The notes below the pieces were generated by a model. It was given only the letters and a program-made list of their open reading frames with translations, had not been told where the DNA came from and searched no databases. Shown here piece by piece: positions 26,235 through 33,771 of a stretch of DNA of 64,000 bases. A program made the translations under genes and the position numbers. The stretch lies in the NCBI RefSeq assembly GCF_003665095.1, contig NZ_RCHV01000002.1, positions 1,993,501 through 2,057,500 on the forward strand. The letters are read 5' to 3'. Position 1 is the first letter of the stretch, and every line of letters starts with the position of its first letter. This DNA is from Streptomyces sp. Z26. Its GTDB lineage: Bacteria; Actinomycetota; Actinomycetes; Streptomycetales; Streptomycetaceae.

Positions 26235-26488
26235 CCGCCGCGACGTACGACTTCGCCGAGGCCGCGCGCAAGATCGGCTGCTCCGAGACCTGGCTGCGAC
26301 GCAACAGCGTCCGACTGCCCCGGCAGAAGTGCGGCCGCGACGTCCGCTTCTCCGAGTCGGACTGCGCGCGCATCCAGGAGATGCACCACCTGGAGCCGCA
26401 GGCGGCGAGCCAGCCCACCGCGATCGGGCCGAAGGGCGCTCCCGCCCTGTCGAGCCTCAAGCCGCTCCCGAGCCGCACGTCGGCCTGA
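26231..26488 (+). CDS. Excisionase-like helix-turn-helix protein
   Basis: 85 residues with a MerR/HTH_17-like N-terminus (YDFAEAARKIGCSETWLRRN then KCGRDVRFSESDCARIQEM), the fold typical of excisionases and small DNA-binding phage proteins. The C-terminus is Pro/Ala-rich. It starts within the stop of the Cro-like gene (ATGA). Excision control is inferred from fold and position. Confidence 0.65.
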   Translation: MTAATYDFAEAARKIGCSETWLRRNSVRLPRQKCGRDVRFSESDCARIQEMHHLEPQAASQPTAIGPKGAPALSSLKPLPSRTSA

Positions 26489-26580
26489 ACGGCAAGAGGA
26501 GCCACCCCCAACTGCCAGGTCCGGGGCGGCCCCTCTCTACGGCACTACCCCGCCAACCATCAGAAAGCGAGGCGCGCGCC

Positions 26581-26931
26581 ATGAGCGTGAAGCCTATCCC
26601 CGTCCCCCTCGGCGACTACCGCCGGACCATGGACAACCGCAACGGGTTCGACGCCATGCAGGGCTACCTCGCCCTGCCCGCGCCCGCCGTCATCGAAAAG
26701 CCGGACGCCGTACACGTCACCCTCCACGACCCCGACGACCTCGCGTACTGGGTGGTCTCCCTGGGCGGCGACATCCACGTCGGCTCCCCGACGGACGGCG
26801 CCGCGCTGTGGACGCTGCACACGCAGACGCCCCGCCGGGCGGACGGGTCGACGGTGACGATCCTCGTGCACGTCGCGGTCGTCGACGGCACGGACGTGCT
26901 GACCGAGGTGCGCAGGGCGGTGGCGGCATGA
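26581..26931 (+). CDS. Hypothetical early protein, 116 residues
   Basis: Beta-rich acidic protein with LGDYRRTMDNRNGFDAMQGY and DPDDLAYWVVSLGGDIHVGS. No family was recognised. ATG 26581 has a weak GCGAGG ribosome site. Its TGA overlaps the next start. Confidence 0.6.
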   Translation: MSVKPIPVPLGDYRRTMDNRNGFDAMQGYLALPAPAVIEKPDAVHVTLHDPDDLAYWVVSLGGDIHVGSPTDGAALWTLHTQTPRRADGSTVTILVHVAVVDGTDVLTEVRRAVAA

Positions 26932-27254
26932 GTACGCCGACCGTGGTGGCGCAGGCGGTGCGGTCGCGTCGGGCCCGTGAGGCGGCCCGCGTGCAGGCCC
27001 CGCCGCCGAAGCCGAAGAAGCCGGTCCGCCCCGTGGCGGGGCCGGAGGTGCAGCTGGTCGTACGGGCGGCGTCCCGGGAGGCGTGGCGGGAGCGTGTCGC
27101 CGCGCTGGGCCTGACGGAGTCCCGTACGGGCGGTGGGCTGGTGGCGACGGGGGTGCACGGCGGTGTCGCCGTACGGCTCGTGGCCGAGGGCGCGGGGCCG
27201 GTTGTGTCGGCGCCGGGTTACTCCCGCCGGTACCGGAAGGGGGCCCGGCCGTGA
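26928..27254 (+). CDS. Hypothetical early protein, 108 residues
   Basis: Basic N-terminus with a Pro/Lys stretch (APPPKPKKPVRPV), then a compact alpha/beta segment ending GYSRRYRKGARP. No family was recognised. Coupled by overlapping start and stop to both neighbours. Confidence 0.55.
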   Translation: MSTPTVVAQAVRSRRAREAARVQAPPPKPKKPVRPVAGPEVQLVVRAASREAWRERVAALGLTESRTGGGLVATGVHGGVAVRLVAEGAGPVVSAPGYSRRYRKGARP

Positions 27255-27643
27255 GTGATCCCCAACAGCAGTCGCCGCGCCCGCAGTTGTCGTTCGGGTT
27301 GACCGCGGACTGGCTGCGCGCCCGTGTGCGGGTCGACGCGATCCAGCACGACACGCTGCTGGCGCTGGGTCGTGCGTGGGCCGAGGAGGGCGGCGAGGCG
27401 GACATCGCGCGCGCCGCCGACCAGCTGGCCGAGGCGCTGTCCGGCGACCCGTCGCCGGAGGAGTTGGACGCGCGGGTGCAGGCGGTGGAGGACGCGGCCG
27501 CCGTGGACGACGCGGTCGTGGAGTTCGGTTTGGCGGACGCGGTGCGGCTGCGGGACGAGCTGGACGCGGTGATCGCGGTGTTGTCGCGGTTCTCGCGGCC
27601 TCGTCTGGACGCGGTGCCGCAGCAGGATCGGGGGGCGGCGTGA
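27251..27643 (+). CDS. Hypothetical early protein, helical, 130 residues
   Basis: GTG 27251 overlaps the previous stop. Mostly helical and acidic, with heptad-like DARVQAVEDAAAVDDAVVEF and AVRLRDELDAVIAVLSRFSR. No family was recognised. Confidence 0.55.
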   Translation: MSDPQQQSPRPQLSFGLTADWLRARVRVDAIQHDTLLALGRAWAEEGGEADIARAADQLAEALSGDPSPEELDARVQAVEDAAAVDDAVVEFGLADAVRLRDELDAVIAVLSRFSRPRLDAVPQQDRGAA

Positions 27644-28101
27644 TGCCGATCTACCTGCCGGCTCCGGCGCCGCGCCTTGGCGGGCCGGACGGCCGCGGTT
27701 GGACGCGGCTCTCCATCGCCTCCATGGGCGGACTCGGCGGCGACGAGTGCGCACTGCGCCCGCTCGACTACACGCACTGGCTCGAGTCGTACGCGGACAC
27801 TCGGCATGCCCGCTACGGCGGCTACGGGGCGTGTGTCCGTGCTGGGCAGTGCAACGAGTGCCCGATTCTCGCTGCCCGGTCGCACCTGGATGCGTTCGAC
27901 TCCCGCGTCCTGGTGCGTGTGCACCCGGAGGACGGGCGGCCGTACCTGATGAGCCGTCCCGAGGACGGCTGGGCGTCTGGTGCCCTCCGCTGGTCGTGGG
28001 AGCGGCTGGCCCGCATGGAGGGGTGGGAGCCCGACGGACGCCACCAAGATCAACACGGCGGCGGGTTCTGGCTGAAGCGCGTCGGGGGTGAGCCGTCGTG
28101 A
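27643..28101 (+). CDS. Hypothetical early protein, 152 residues
   Basis: ATG 27643 uses the last base of the previous TGA. Contains GACVRAGQCNECPILAARSH with a CxxC that may bind metal, and HPEDGRPYLMSRPEDGW. No family was recognised. Confidence 0.55.
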   Translation: MPIYLPAPAPRLGGPDGRGWTRLSIASMGGLGGDECALRPLDYTHWLESYADTRHARYGGYGACVRAGQCNECPILAARSHLDAFDSRVLVRVHPEDGRPYLMSRPEDGWASGALRWSWERLARMEGWEPDGRHQDQHGGGFWLKRVGGEPS

Positions 28102-28565
28102 GCGCCCCGTACGACACCGTCGACGTGCCCCGCCTCCTCGCCTCCCTCTGCCGCGCCGCCGAACGCGACGGCCTGTGCATCTCCGCCACGCGCGTGCGTG
28201 ACCTGGTGAACAGCCTCCGCGAGGACGGCCGCCGCGAAGCCCAACGAGACGCCGACCGTGCCGACGCCCGGCTGGAGTTGGCCACCGAGTTCCGCGTGCC
28301 GCTGCCCGAGGGGCCGGGCGGGTACGGCGAGGTCGTCGTACGCCGCCGCGCCCTCAACTCGACGCTGTTCGCGGTCACCGACGGGTCGATGCACGGCACC
28401 TGCGCGTGGGTCGGCGACCAGTGGCAGTACCTCGGGGACTGCGGCCGGGACGCGGCGTACGTGCACGACCTCGGGTCGGCGCTGGCGCTCGCGGAGGAAG
28501 TCGCGCAGCTGGAGCGGGCGAGCATCGAGGCCAGCATCCGCCGGGAAGCGGGTGACCGGCGATGA
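28098..28565 (+). CDS. Hypothetical early protein, 155 residues
   Basis: GTG 28098 overlaps the previous stop. Helical N-terminus (PRLLASLCRAAERDGLCISA), a beta-rich middle (FAVTDGSMHGTCAWVGDQWQ) and a C-terminal helix. No family was recognised. Confidence 0.55.
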   Translation: MSAPYDTVDVPRLLASLCRAAERDGLCISATRVRDLVNSLREDGRREAQRDADRADARLELATEFRVPLPEGPGGYGEVVVRRRALNSTLFAVTDGSMHGTCAWVGDQWQYLGDCGRDAAYVHDLGSALALAEEVAQLERASIEASIRREAGDRR

Positions 28566-29398
28566 CCGACCCGAAGCACGCCATCGCCACCGACCGGGGC
28601 CGCTACTACCGCGACCCCGCAGGCGGCCCCGACCTCATCTCCGTCACCAACGCCCTCGGCGCCATCCACAAACCCGCACTCGTGCCCTGGGCATCCGGGC
28701 TCGTCGCCGACGCCGTCGTCGCCGACCCGATCTCCACCGCACGCCGCGCCCGCACCGAACCGGCCGCGCTCCGCAAAGAGTTGGCCGGACTCCCCCGCGG
28801 CGTTTCCGACCACGCGAAGGATCTCGGCACGCGGGTGCACCACCGTGCGCACGCCATCGTCATCGGCGCCCCCTACCCGGCCGACCCCGAAGTCGAGCCG
28901 TACGCGATCCAGCTCGCGCAGTGGTTCCGGCTGTGGCGCATCGACTTCGAGACGCACGTCCTCGCCGTCGAGACCACCGTCCTCAACCGCCGCCGCGGAT
29001 ACGCGGGCACCGGCGACGTGTGGCTGTGGCTGCCCACCGGCCCCGACGGCACGTGGCAGCTGTGGCTCATCGACTACAAGACGTCCGCCCGGAAACCGGC
29101 GACGACGGTCTACGACGAGCAGCCGCTGCAACTCGCCGCGCTGCGGCACGCCCCCGAGTGGCTGCTGCCCGACGACAGCAGCGAGCCCGCGCCGCGCGTA
29201 CACCGCACCGCGCTGCTCAACCTGCGGCCCCGCAGCCACCGGCTGATCGAGGTGCCGTCCGGCCCCGAGCAGTACCGCGGGTTCCTCGGCGCGCTGGCCA
29301 CCTCCCGCTACCTGCACGCCGCCCCGGCGGCCTCTTCCCTTCCGACGATCCTGCCGCCTTGGGCGCCGGGCTCGCCGACGACCCGAAAGGCGGCCTGA
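28562..29398 (+). CDS. PD-(D/E)XK (RecB/Cas4-like) exonuclease
   Basis: A 278-residue predicted nuclease. Near the N-terminus are Y-hydrophobic blocks (LISVTNALGAIHKPALVPWA). KDLGTRVHHRAHA near residue 80 carries the family His/Glu-type helix. The catalytic core is GTGDVWLWL (Asp) followed by LIDYKTSAR (Asp-x-Lys), and QPLQLAALRHA supplies the conserved Gln/Tyr helix. Such enzymes resect DNA ends in phage recombination or replication. No RecT or Erf annealing protein is recognisable beside it; the next gene is Gp3/RDF-like. Confidence 0.8.
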   Translation: MTDPKHAIATDRGRYYRDPAGGPDLISVTNALGAIHKPALVPWASGLVADAVVADPISTARRARTEPAALRKELAGLPRGVSDHAKDLGTRVHHRAHAIVIGAPYPADPEVEPYAIQLAQWFRLWRIDFETHVLAVETTVLNRRRGYAGTGDVWLWLPTGPDGTWQLWLIDYKTSARKPATTVYDEQPLQLAALRHAPEWLLPDDSSEPAPRVHRTALLNLRPRSHRLIEVPSGPEQYRGFLGALATSRYLHAAPAASSLPTILPPWAPGSPTTRKAA

Positions 29399-29399
29399 C

Positions 29400-30449
29400 A
29401 TGGGTAGCCGCATCCTCACCATGAAGCGGCAGGCCGCCGAACTCGGCCGCCTCCGCACCGGCTACAGCGTCCCGAACAAGGACCCGAAGAAGCGCAACCG
29501 GGCCGTACGGTCGGAGACGTTCATCTTCTCCTCCCACTCCCGCGACTACGTTGCGGCTGCCGCCCAGCTGTACGGCGGGCAGGTCGAGGAGTGGACTCCG
29601 CAGGGCCAGAAGGCCACCCAGTACCGGGTCATCACCGAGGCCCGCGAGCTGCGCGCCGTGCTCCCGACTGGCGACCCGCTGTCCCAGTCGTACGAGATGT
29701 GGACCGGCGGGGGCTGCGCGCGGCGCTGCGACGGTCAGACCGAGCAGCTCACCCGGCGGCCGTGCCTGTGCCTCGCTCAGTACGGCGAGAAGTGGCACGA
29801 GCGCGGCCCGGATGAGGTGTGCCGCCCGACCACCCGCATCAACGTGATGTTGCCGGACCTGCCGGACGTCGGCGTGTGGCGGCTGGAGACGCACTCCTAC
29901 TACGCCGCGGACGTGATGGCTGGGGTCATCGACACCGTTCTCCAGGCCACCGACGGCAAGTCGTTCATGCCGGTGCGGATGTGGATCGAGCAGCGCACCC
30001 GCAAGGCGGGCGGGGTGACGAAGAACTTCCCCGTCGTGATGGTCGTCCCCAGCGTCCCGCAGCTGCGGCAGGCCCTGTCCGGGCCGATCTCGACGGCGGT
30101 CGCGCTCGGGGCCGCGCCGGAGGACCGTCCCGCGCTGGAGCCCGGGACGGGAGGCCAGCCGGATTACCTGGCTGAGGCCCGCGCGTGCCGTACGGCCGCC
30201 GAGGTGCGGCAGGTGTGGGTGCGCGGCAACCGGGCCGGGCACATCGCGAAGGACAGCGACCTGTCCGCGCAGATCCAGCGGATCGCCGCCGACATCGACC
30301 GGGGTGTCGATCCGTCCACCGGGGAGATGGACGACGGGGCTCCGGGCCCGGACGACGAGGGCGTGTACGACGTCGAGGTCGTCCGCGAAGAGGCCGACGA
30401 GCCGGCCGAGTGGCCGGAGGTCGCGCAGCCGGGCGGGGGCGCCCGATGA
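29400..30449 (+). CDS. Gp3-like (phiC31 RDF-family) / putative metal-binding protein
   Basis: A 349-residue protein of a family widespread in actinophages. Blocks are LRTGYSVPNKDPKKRNRAVR, FSSHSRDYVAAAAQLYGG, then MWTGGGCARRCDGQTEQLTR and RPCLCLAQYGEKWHE with four cysteines, and NVMLPDLPDVGVWRLETHSY. From memory this resembles the family containing the phiC31 recombination directionality factor gp3, often annotated as hydrolase or metal-binding protein. Here the integrase is a tyrosine type, so an RDF role is doubtful. Pairing with the nuclease suggests a DNA metabolism role. The C-terminal 100 residues are acidic and variable. Confidence 0.55.
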   Translation: MGSRILTMKRQAAELGRLRTGYSVPNKDPKKRNRAVRSETFIFSSHSRDYVAAAAQLYGGQVEEWTPQGQKATQYRVITEARELRAVLPTGDPLSQSYEMWTGGGCARRCDGQTEQLTRRPCLCLAQYGEKWHERGPDEVCRPTTRINVMLPDLPDVGVWRLETHSYYAADVMAGVIDTVLQATDGKSFMPVRMWIEQRTRKAGGVTKNFPVVMVVPSVPQLRQALSGPISTAVALGAAPEDRPALEPGTGGQPDYLAEARACRTAAEVRQVWVRGNRAGHIAKDSDLSAQIQRIAADIDRGVDPSTGEMDDGAPGPDDEGVYDVEVVREEADEPAEWPEVAQPGGGAR

Positions 30450-30793
30450 CGAACCCGCCTCCCGAGCAGCCGCTCGAAGCCCGCTGCGACCACTGCCGCC
30501 AGAACCGGCCCCTGTTCCTGTACGAGCCCGACCACGACATGCACCTCACCGGCATCACCTGCGAGTGGTGCGCCCGAGGCAGGCAGCCGCTGCTCTGTGC
30601 CCGCTGCTGGAGCGTCGAGAAGGCCCGCGAAGAGGCCGACCCCGGCGACCCGGCCGACAACGAGGCGGCTGCTGTGTTCGTCCAGCTCGTACGCAACAAC
30701 CACCGTCACATCACCCGCCGCGAGGCGGACAAGGCCGCTTGTGACGGCATCGAGGCGGCCACCCGCGCCGCTGAGAGCGGCGATGCCTCATGA
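30446..30793 (+). CDS. Small zinc-ribbon protein, 115 residues
   Basis: Three CxxC pairs, CDHC, CEWC and CARC, in the first 55 residues suggest one or two zinc sites. The C-terminal half is helical. ATG 30446 overlaps the previous stop (ATGA). Function unknown. Confidence 0.65.
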   Translation: MTNPPPEQPLEARCDHCRQNRPLFLYEPDHDMHLTGITCEWCARGRQPLLCARCWSVEKAREEADPGDPADNEAAAVFVQLVRNNHRHITRREADKAACDGIEAATRAAESGDAS

Positions 30794-31590
30794 GCTGGCA
30801 CCTCGGCAGCCTGTGCGCCTTCGACCTGGAAACCTCGGGCGTCGACGTCGAGCAGGACCGCATCGTCACCGCCGCAGTCATCCCCATCCACCGCGGCACG
30901 CCACCCGCACCCCGGACATGGCTCGCCAACCCCGGCATCGACATCCCGGACGAGGCCACCGACGTGCACGGCATCAGCACCGAGCACGCCCGTACCCACG
31001 GCCGCCCCGCCGCCGACGTGATCGAAGAGATCACGGAGGCGCTCGCCGACCAGGTCGGCCGCGGCGTACCCATCATCGGGCACAACATCGGCGGCTACGA
31101 CCTCACCCTCCTCGACCGCGAGTGCCGCCGCCACGGCCTGAAGACGCTGACGGACCGGCACCCCGACGGGCAGATCTGGCCCGTCATCGACACCGCCGTC
31201 CTCGACAAGGTGGTGCTGCCCTTCCGGCGCCGCGTCTCGGAGAAGCAGGGCGCCCGGCAGCTCATCACCCTCGCCGCCGTCTACGGGCTGCGGTGGGACG
31301 AGGCCGACGCGCACGGCTGCGAGTACGACGCGCTGCAAGCCGCGCGGGTCGCGTGGCGGATCGGGCGGCTCGCCCACAGCCCGCGCGAGGAGTGGCCCGA
31401 CCACATCCGCGCCGAGCGCACCGCGCTGTTCCACCAGCTCGCGGGGCTCGACCTCGAAACGCTGCATCACCGGCAGATCGCCTGGGCGAAGTCGCAGGCG
31501 GCCGGGCTCGAAAAGCACTTCCGGAAGACCGACCCGGCCGCCGTCGTCGACGGCTCGTGGCCCCTGCGCCCCTGGGAGACACCCTCATGA
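30790..31590 (+). CDS. DnaQ-like 3'-5' exonuclease
   Basis: A 266-residue DEDDh exonuclease: motif I CAFDLETSG near residue 9, motif II IIGHNIGGYDLTLL near 94, motif III DAHGCEYDALQAARVAWRIG near 172. It probably acts in phage DNA replication or recombination. The C-terminal 60 residues are outside the fold. Start overlaps the previous stop. Confidence 0.85.
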   Translation: MSWHLGSLCAFDLETSGVDVEQDRIVTAAVIPIHRGTPPAPRTWLANPGIDIPDEATDVHGISTEHARTHGRPAADVIEEITEALADQVGRGVPIIGHNIGGYDLTLLDRECRRHGLKTLTDRHPDGQIWPVIDTAVLDKVVLPFRRRVSEKQGARQLITLAAVYGLRWDEADAHGCEYDALQAARVAWRIGRLAHSPREEWPDHIRAERTALFHQLAGLDLETLHHRQIAWAKSQAAGLEKHFRKTDPAAVVDGSWPLRPWETPS

Positions 31591-32018
31591 ACAACGACCC
31601 GATCTACCCCGACGCCTACCGCCTCCTCCTCACCGTCGACGACCAGGGCCGCATCGTCATGCACCACCGCACCCTGTGCCCGCACCTCGCCGTCACCGCC
31701 CTCCGCATCGCCGCCGACGTGATCGAAGCCCGCCAAGGCGACGGCGACGGGGAGTTGGTTGACCTGCCCGTCAACTCCCGCGACGGACACCTCGACACCA
31801 GCCGACGCGTGTGGACCGACGGCGCCGGACACGCCTGGAACCTCGGTTTGGACTGGGTCGACATCACCGGCCACGCCTGGCGCTGGACCGGCGACCTCGA
31901 CCCCGGCGGCCGTGCGCCGATGATGCGCGCGGCCACGGGCGACGAGACGGAGCCGCTGGACGTGCTCCGCGCCGTGTACGGGCCGATCAGCCCCGCGCCG
32001 CAGGCAGGTGACGCGTGA
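31587..32018 (+). CDS. Hypothetical early protein, 143 residues
   Basis: ATG 31587 overlaps the exonuclease stop. Contains CPHLAVTALRIAADVIEARQ and HAWNLGLDWVDITGHAWRWT. No family was recognised. Confidence 0.55.
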   Translation: MNNDPIYPDAYRLLLTVDDQGRIVMHHRTLCPHLAVTALRIAADVIEARQGDGDGELVDLPVNSRDGHLDTSRRVWTDGAGHAWNLGLDWVDITGHAWRWTGDLDPGGRAPMMRAATGDETEPLDVLRAVYGPISPAPQAGDA

Positions 32019-32140
32019 TGTTGGACGCCCTGCTGGAGGTGCTGCGCTTCCTCCTGATCTGGACCGCGGTCGCGGGCGGCATCGCCGGCGTGTGGGTCCT
32101 CTGGAACGTCGACCACGGGCGCGGGGGTGGGGCCGATGAT
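32018..32140 (+). other. Possible membrane-peptide start lacking its own stop
   Basis: ATG 32018 (with GTG 32015) overlaps the previous stop as in real genes here, and encodes a membrane-type segment (LRFLLIWTAVAGGIAGVWVL). The frame then runs without a stop through the whole RuvC-like gene in another frame and joins the frame of the 32702 gene, ending at 32974. Beyond about residue 40 it is Arg/Pro-rich shadow sequence. Either a small gene has lost its stop or the start is spurious. Confidence 0.3.
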
Positions 32141-32705
32141 TCCCGGACTCCTCTCCCCCACCGACACCCCGCCCGCCCCGACGGCTGTCGGGCTGCGCGT
32201 CATCGGCCTCGACCTCAGCCTCACCTCAACCGGCGTCGCCTACCCCGACGGCACCACCCACCGCATCAAGACCCATGCGCGGGAGGGCGACCGGCGGCTG
32301 CTCCGTATCCGCGACCGGATCGTCCAAGACCTCGACCACTACGCCCCCACCGTGGCCGTCGTCGAGGACCTGCCCCGTCACGCGATGGGAGCCGGGATCA
32401 CGGCGATGGTGCACGGCGTCGTACGGGCCGCTCTCGCCGAGCGGGACATCCCGTACGCCCTCGTCGCCCCGGCGACGCTCAAGAGCTACGCCTGCGACCA
32501 CGGCCGCGCCGACAAGGCGCAGATGACCGCCGCCGCGTACCTCGCGGCGGGCGCGCAGTTTGCCGACGACAGCGGAGGCGACCAGGCCGACGCATGGTGG
32601 CTCCGCGCCGCCGGTCACGACGCGTACGGGCAGCCGCTGTTCGCCCTGCCGCAGGCGCAGCGCGACCGGCTCCGCAAGGTCAACTGGCCGACGGTGGCGC
32701 CGTGA
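32136..32705 (+). CDS. RuvC-like Holliday-junction resolvase
   Basis: A 189-residue RNase H-fold endonuclease. VIGLDLSLTSTGVAY supplies the first Asp, VAVVEDLPRHAMGAG the Glu, and DSGGDQADAWWLRAAG the C-terminal acidic pair. It would resolve branched DNA before packaging. ATG 32136 sits behind GGGGGTGGGG; GTG 32127 is a possible start three residues earlier. Confidence 0.85.
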   Translation: MIPGLLSPTDTPPAPTAVGLRVIGLDLSLTSTGVAYPDGTTHRIKTHAREGDRRLLRIRDRIVQDLDHYAPTVAVVEDLPRHAMGAGITAMVHGVVRAALAERDIPYALVAPATLKSYACDHGRADKAQMTAAAYLAAGAQFADDSGGDQADAWWLRAAGHDAYGQPLFALPQAQRDRLRKVNWPTVAP

Positions 32706-32974
32706 GTCCCGCCCTCGGCCCGACCGTCGGCGGCGATACGCCCGGCCCCGGGCTCCGCGTACGCCTCGACCACCCCAAGGCACTCCCGTCCGCGGATTTC
32801 TGCTGCGCCTGCGGCCAGCTCGCCGAGGACGCCGTCGGCGCCCGCGAGGTGCAGCAGTTGGTGATCCGCGCCGAGCGCCACATGCGCGACACCTGCACGA
32901 ACCCCGCCGTACGGGCCGCCGCCGCACACCGCGACTGGCGGCGCCACCACCCACCGAAGAAGAGAAGGAAGTGA
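32702..32974 (+). CDS. Hypothetical protein with CxxC motif, 90 residues
   Basis: GTG 32702 overlaps the RuvC-like stop. Contains ADFCCACGQLAEDAVGA and a downstream single Cys (RDTCTNPA), so zinc binding is possible. Ends in a very basic tail (HHPPKKRRK). No family was recognised. Confidence 0.55.
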   Translation: MSPALGPTVGGDTPGPGLRVRLDHPKALPSADFCCACGQLAEDAVGAREVQQLVIRAERHMRDTCTNPAVRAAAAHRDWRRHHPPKKRRK

Positions 32975-32979
32975 TCGTC

Positions 32980-33429
32980 ATGCCGAAGATCGACAAGGAC
33001 GCCGACGTCGAGATCAAGCTCGACTCCGCAGCCGGACTCCTCCAAGGCTCCCTGACGGAGGAACAGCGCCGCGGCCTCTTCGAACACCCCGGCTCGGCGG
33101 TCGTCGCCGTCGTCGAGTTCGTCTCCGTCACCTACACCGGCCACGCCGACGGCGAGGAGAAGCCCCCGCAGGTCAAGGTCCGCGTACGGACCGCGGAGGC
33201 CGCCCGCGACGACGCGCAGGCCGACCAGCTGCGGGAGGTCGCCCGCGGGTTCTACCGGCGCCGCAAGATGGACCAGACCCTCGACGAACTCGGGCCGGGG
33301 CCGCGCGACGCGGACCGCGCCGTCGAGGCCGCCCTCGCGAGCGTCCCGACGGAGGGCGAGTTCCGCGAGCACAAGGAGCAGACCGCGGCCCGTAAGCGCC
33401 GGTCCGGCCACGTCGAGCAGCACGGGTGA
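32980..33429 (+). CDS. Hypothetical early protein, 149 residues
   Basis: Begins MPKIDKDADVEIKLDSAAGL. Strong beta segment AVVAVVEFVSVTYTGHADGE followed by a charged helical C-terminus. Possibly a DNA-metabolism accessory, by position only. GTG 32971 is an in-frame alternative start. Confidence 0.6.
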   Translation: MPKIDKDADVEIKLDSAAGLLQGSLTEEQRRGLFEHPGSAVVAVVEFVSVTYTGHADGEEKPPQVKVRVRTAEAARDDAQADQLREVARGFYRRRKMDQTLDELGPGPRDADRAVEAALASVPTEGEFREHKEQTAARKRRSGHVEQHG

Positions 33430-33758
33430 CCAACACCCGGCAGGCACGGAGCAACGGGGCGCGGCCGACGCGCTGCCCCCGCTGCCACCGGCCCGTCCTC
33501 CGCCAACTCGTCGGCCAGCGGGCCGCGTTGGACGTCACCGCCGACACCGCGCCCCTCGCACCGGCCGCCGCCCACGCGCTCACCGGTCCGAACCGGCTCG
33601 CCTGGTGCCTCCGGCAGACCCGCGACGGGCCCGACCTGCGGTGGACCGGCCCCACACACCGCGCGGGCTGCCCCCACCCCCACGTCATCGACCACCAGTG
33701 CACGGCCCCGAACCGCCCTCGGGCGGCGACGGCGACCGCGCAACCCGGACTGTTCTGA
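33426..33758 (+). CDS. Zinc-ribbon hypothetical protein, 110 residues
   Basis: GTG 33426 overlaps the previous stop. CPRC in TRCPRCHRPVLRQL plus later Cys/His residues (AGCPHPHVIDHQC) suggest a zinc site. Function unknown. Confidence 0.6.
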   Translation: MTNTRQARSNGARPTRCPRCHRPVLRQLVGQRAALDVTADTAPLAPAAAHALTGPNRLAWCLRQTRDGPDLRWTGPTHRAGCPHPHVIDHQCTAPNRPRAATATAQPGLF

Positions 33759-33771
33759 GGAGCACCACAGC

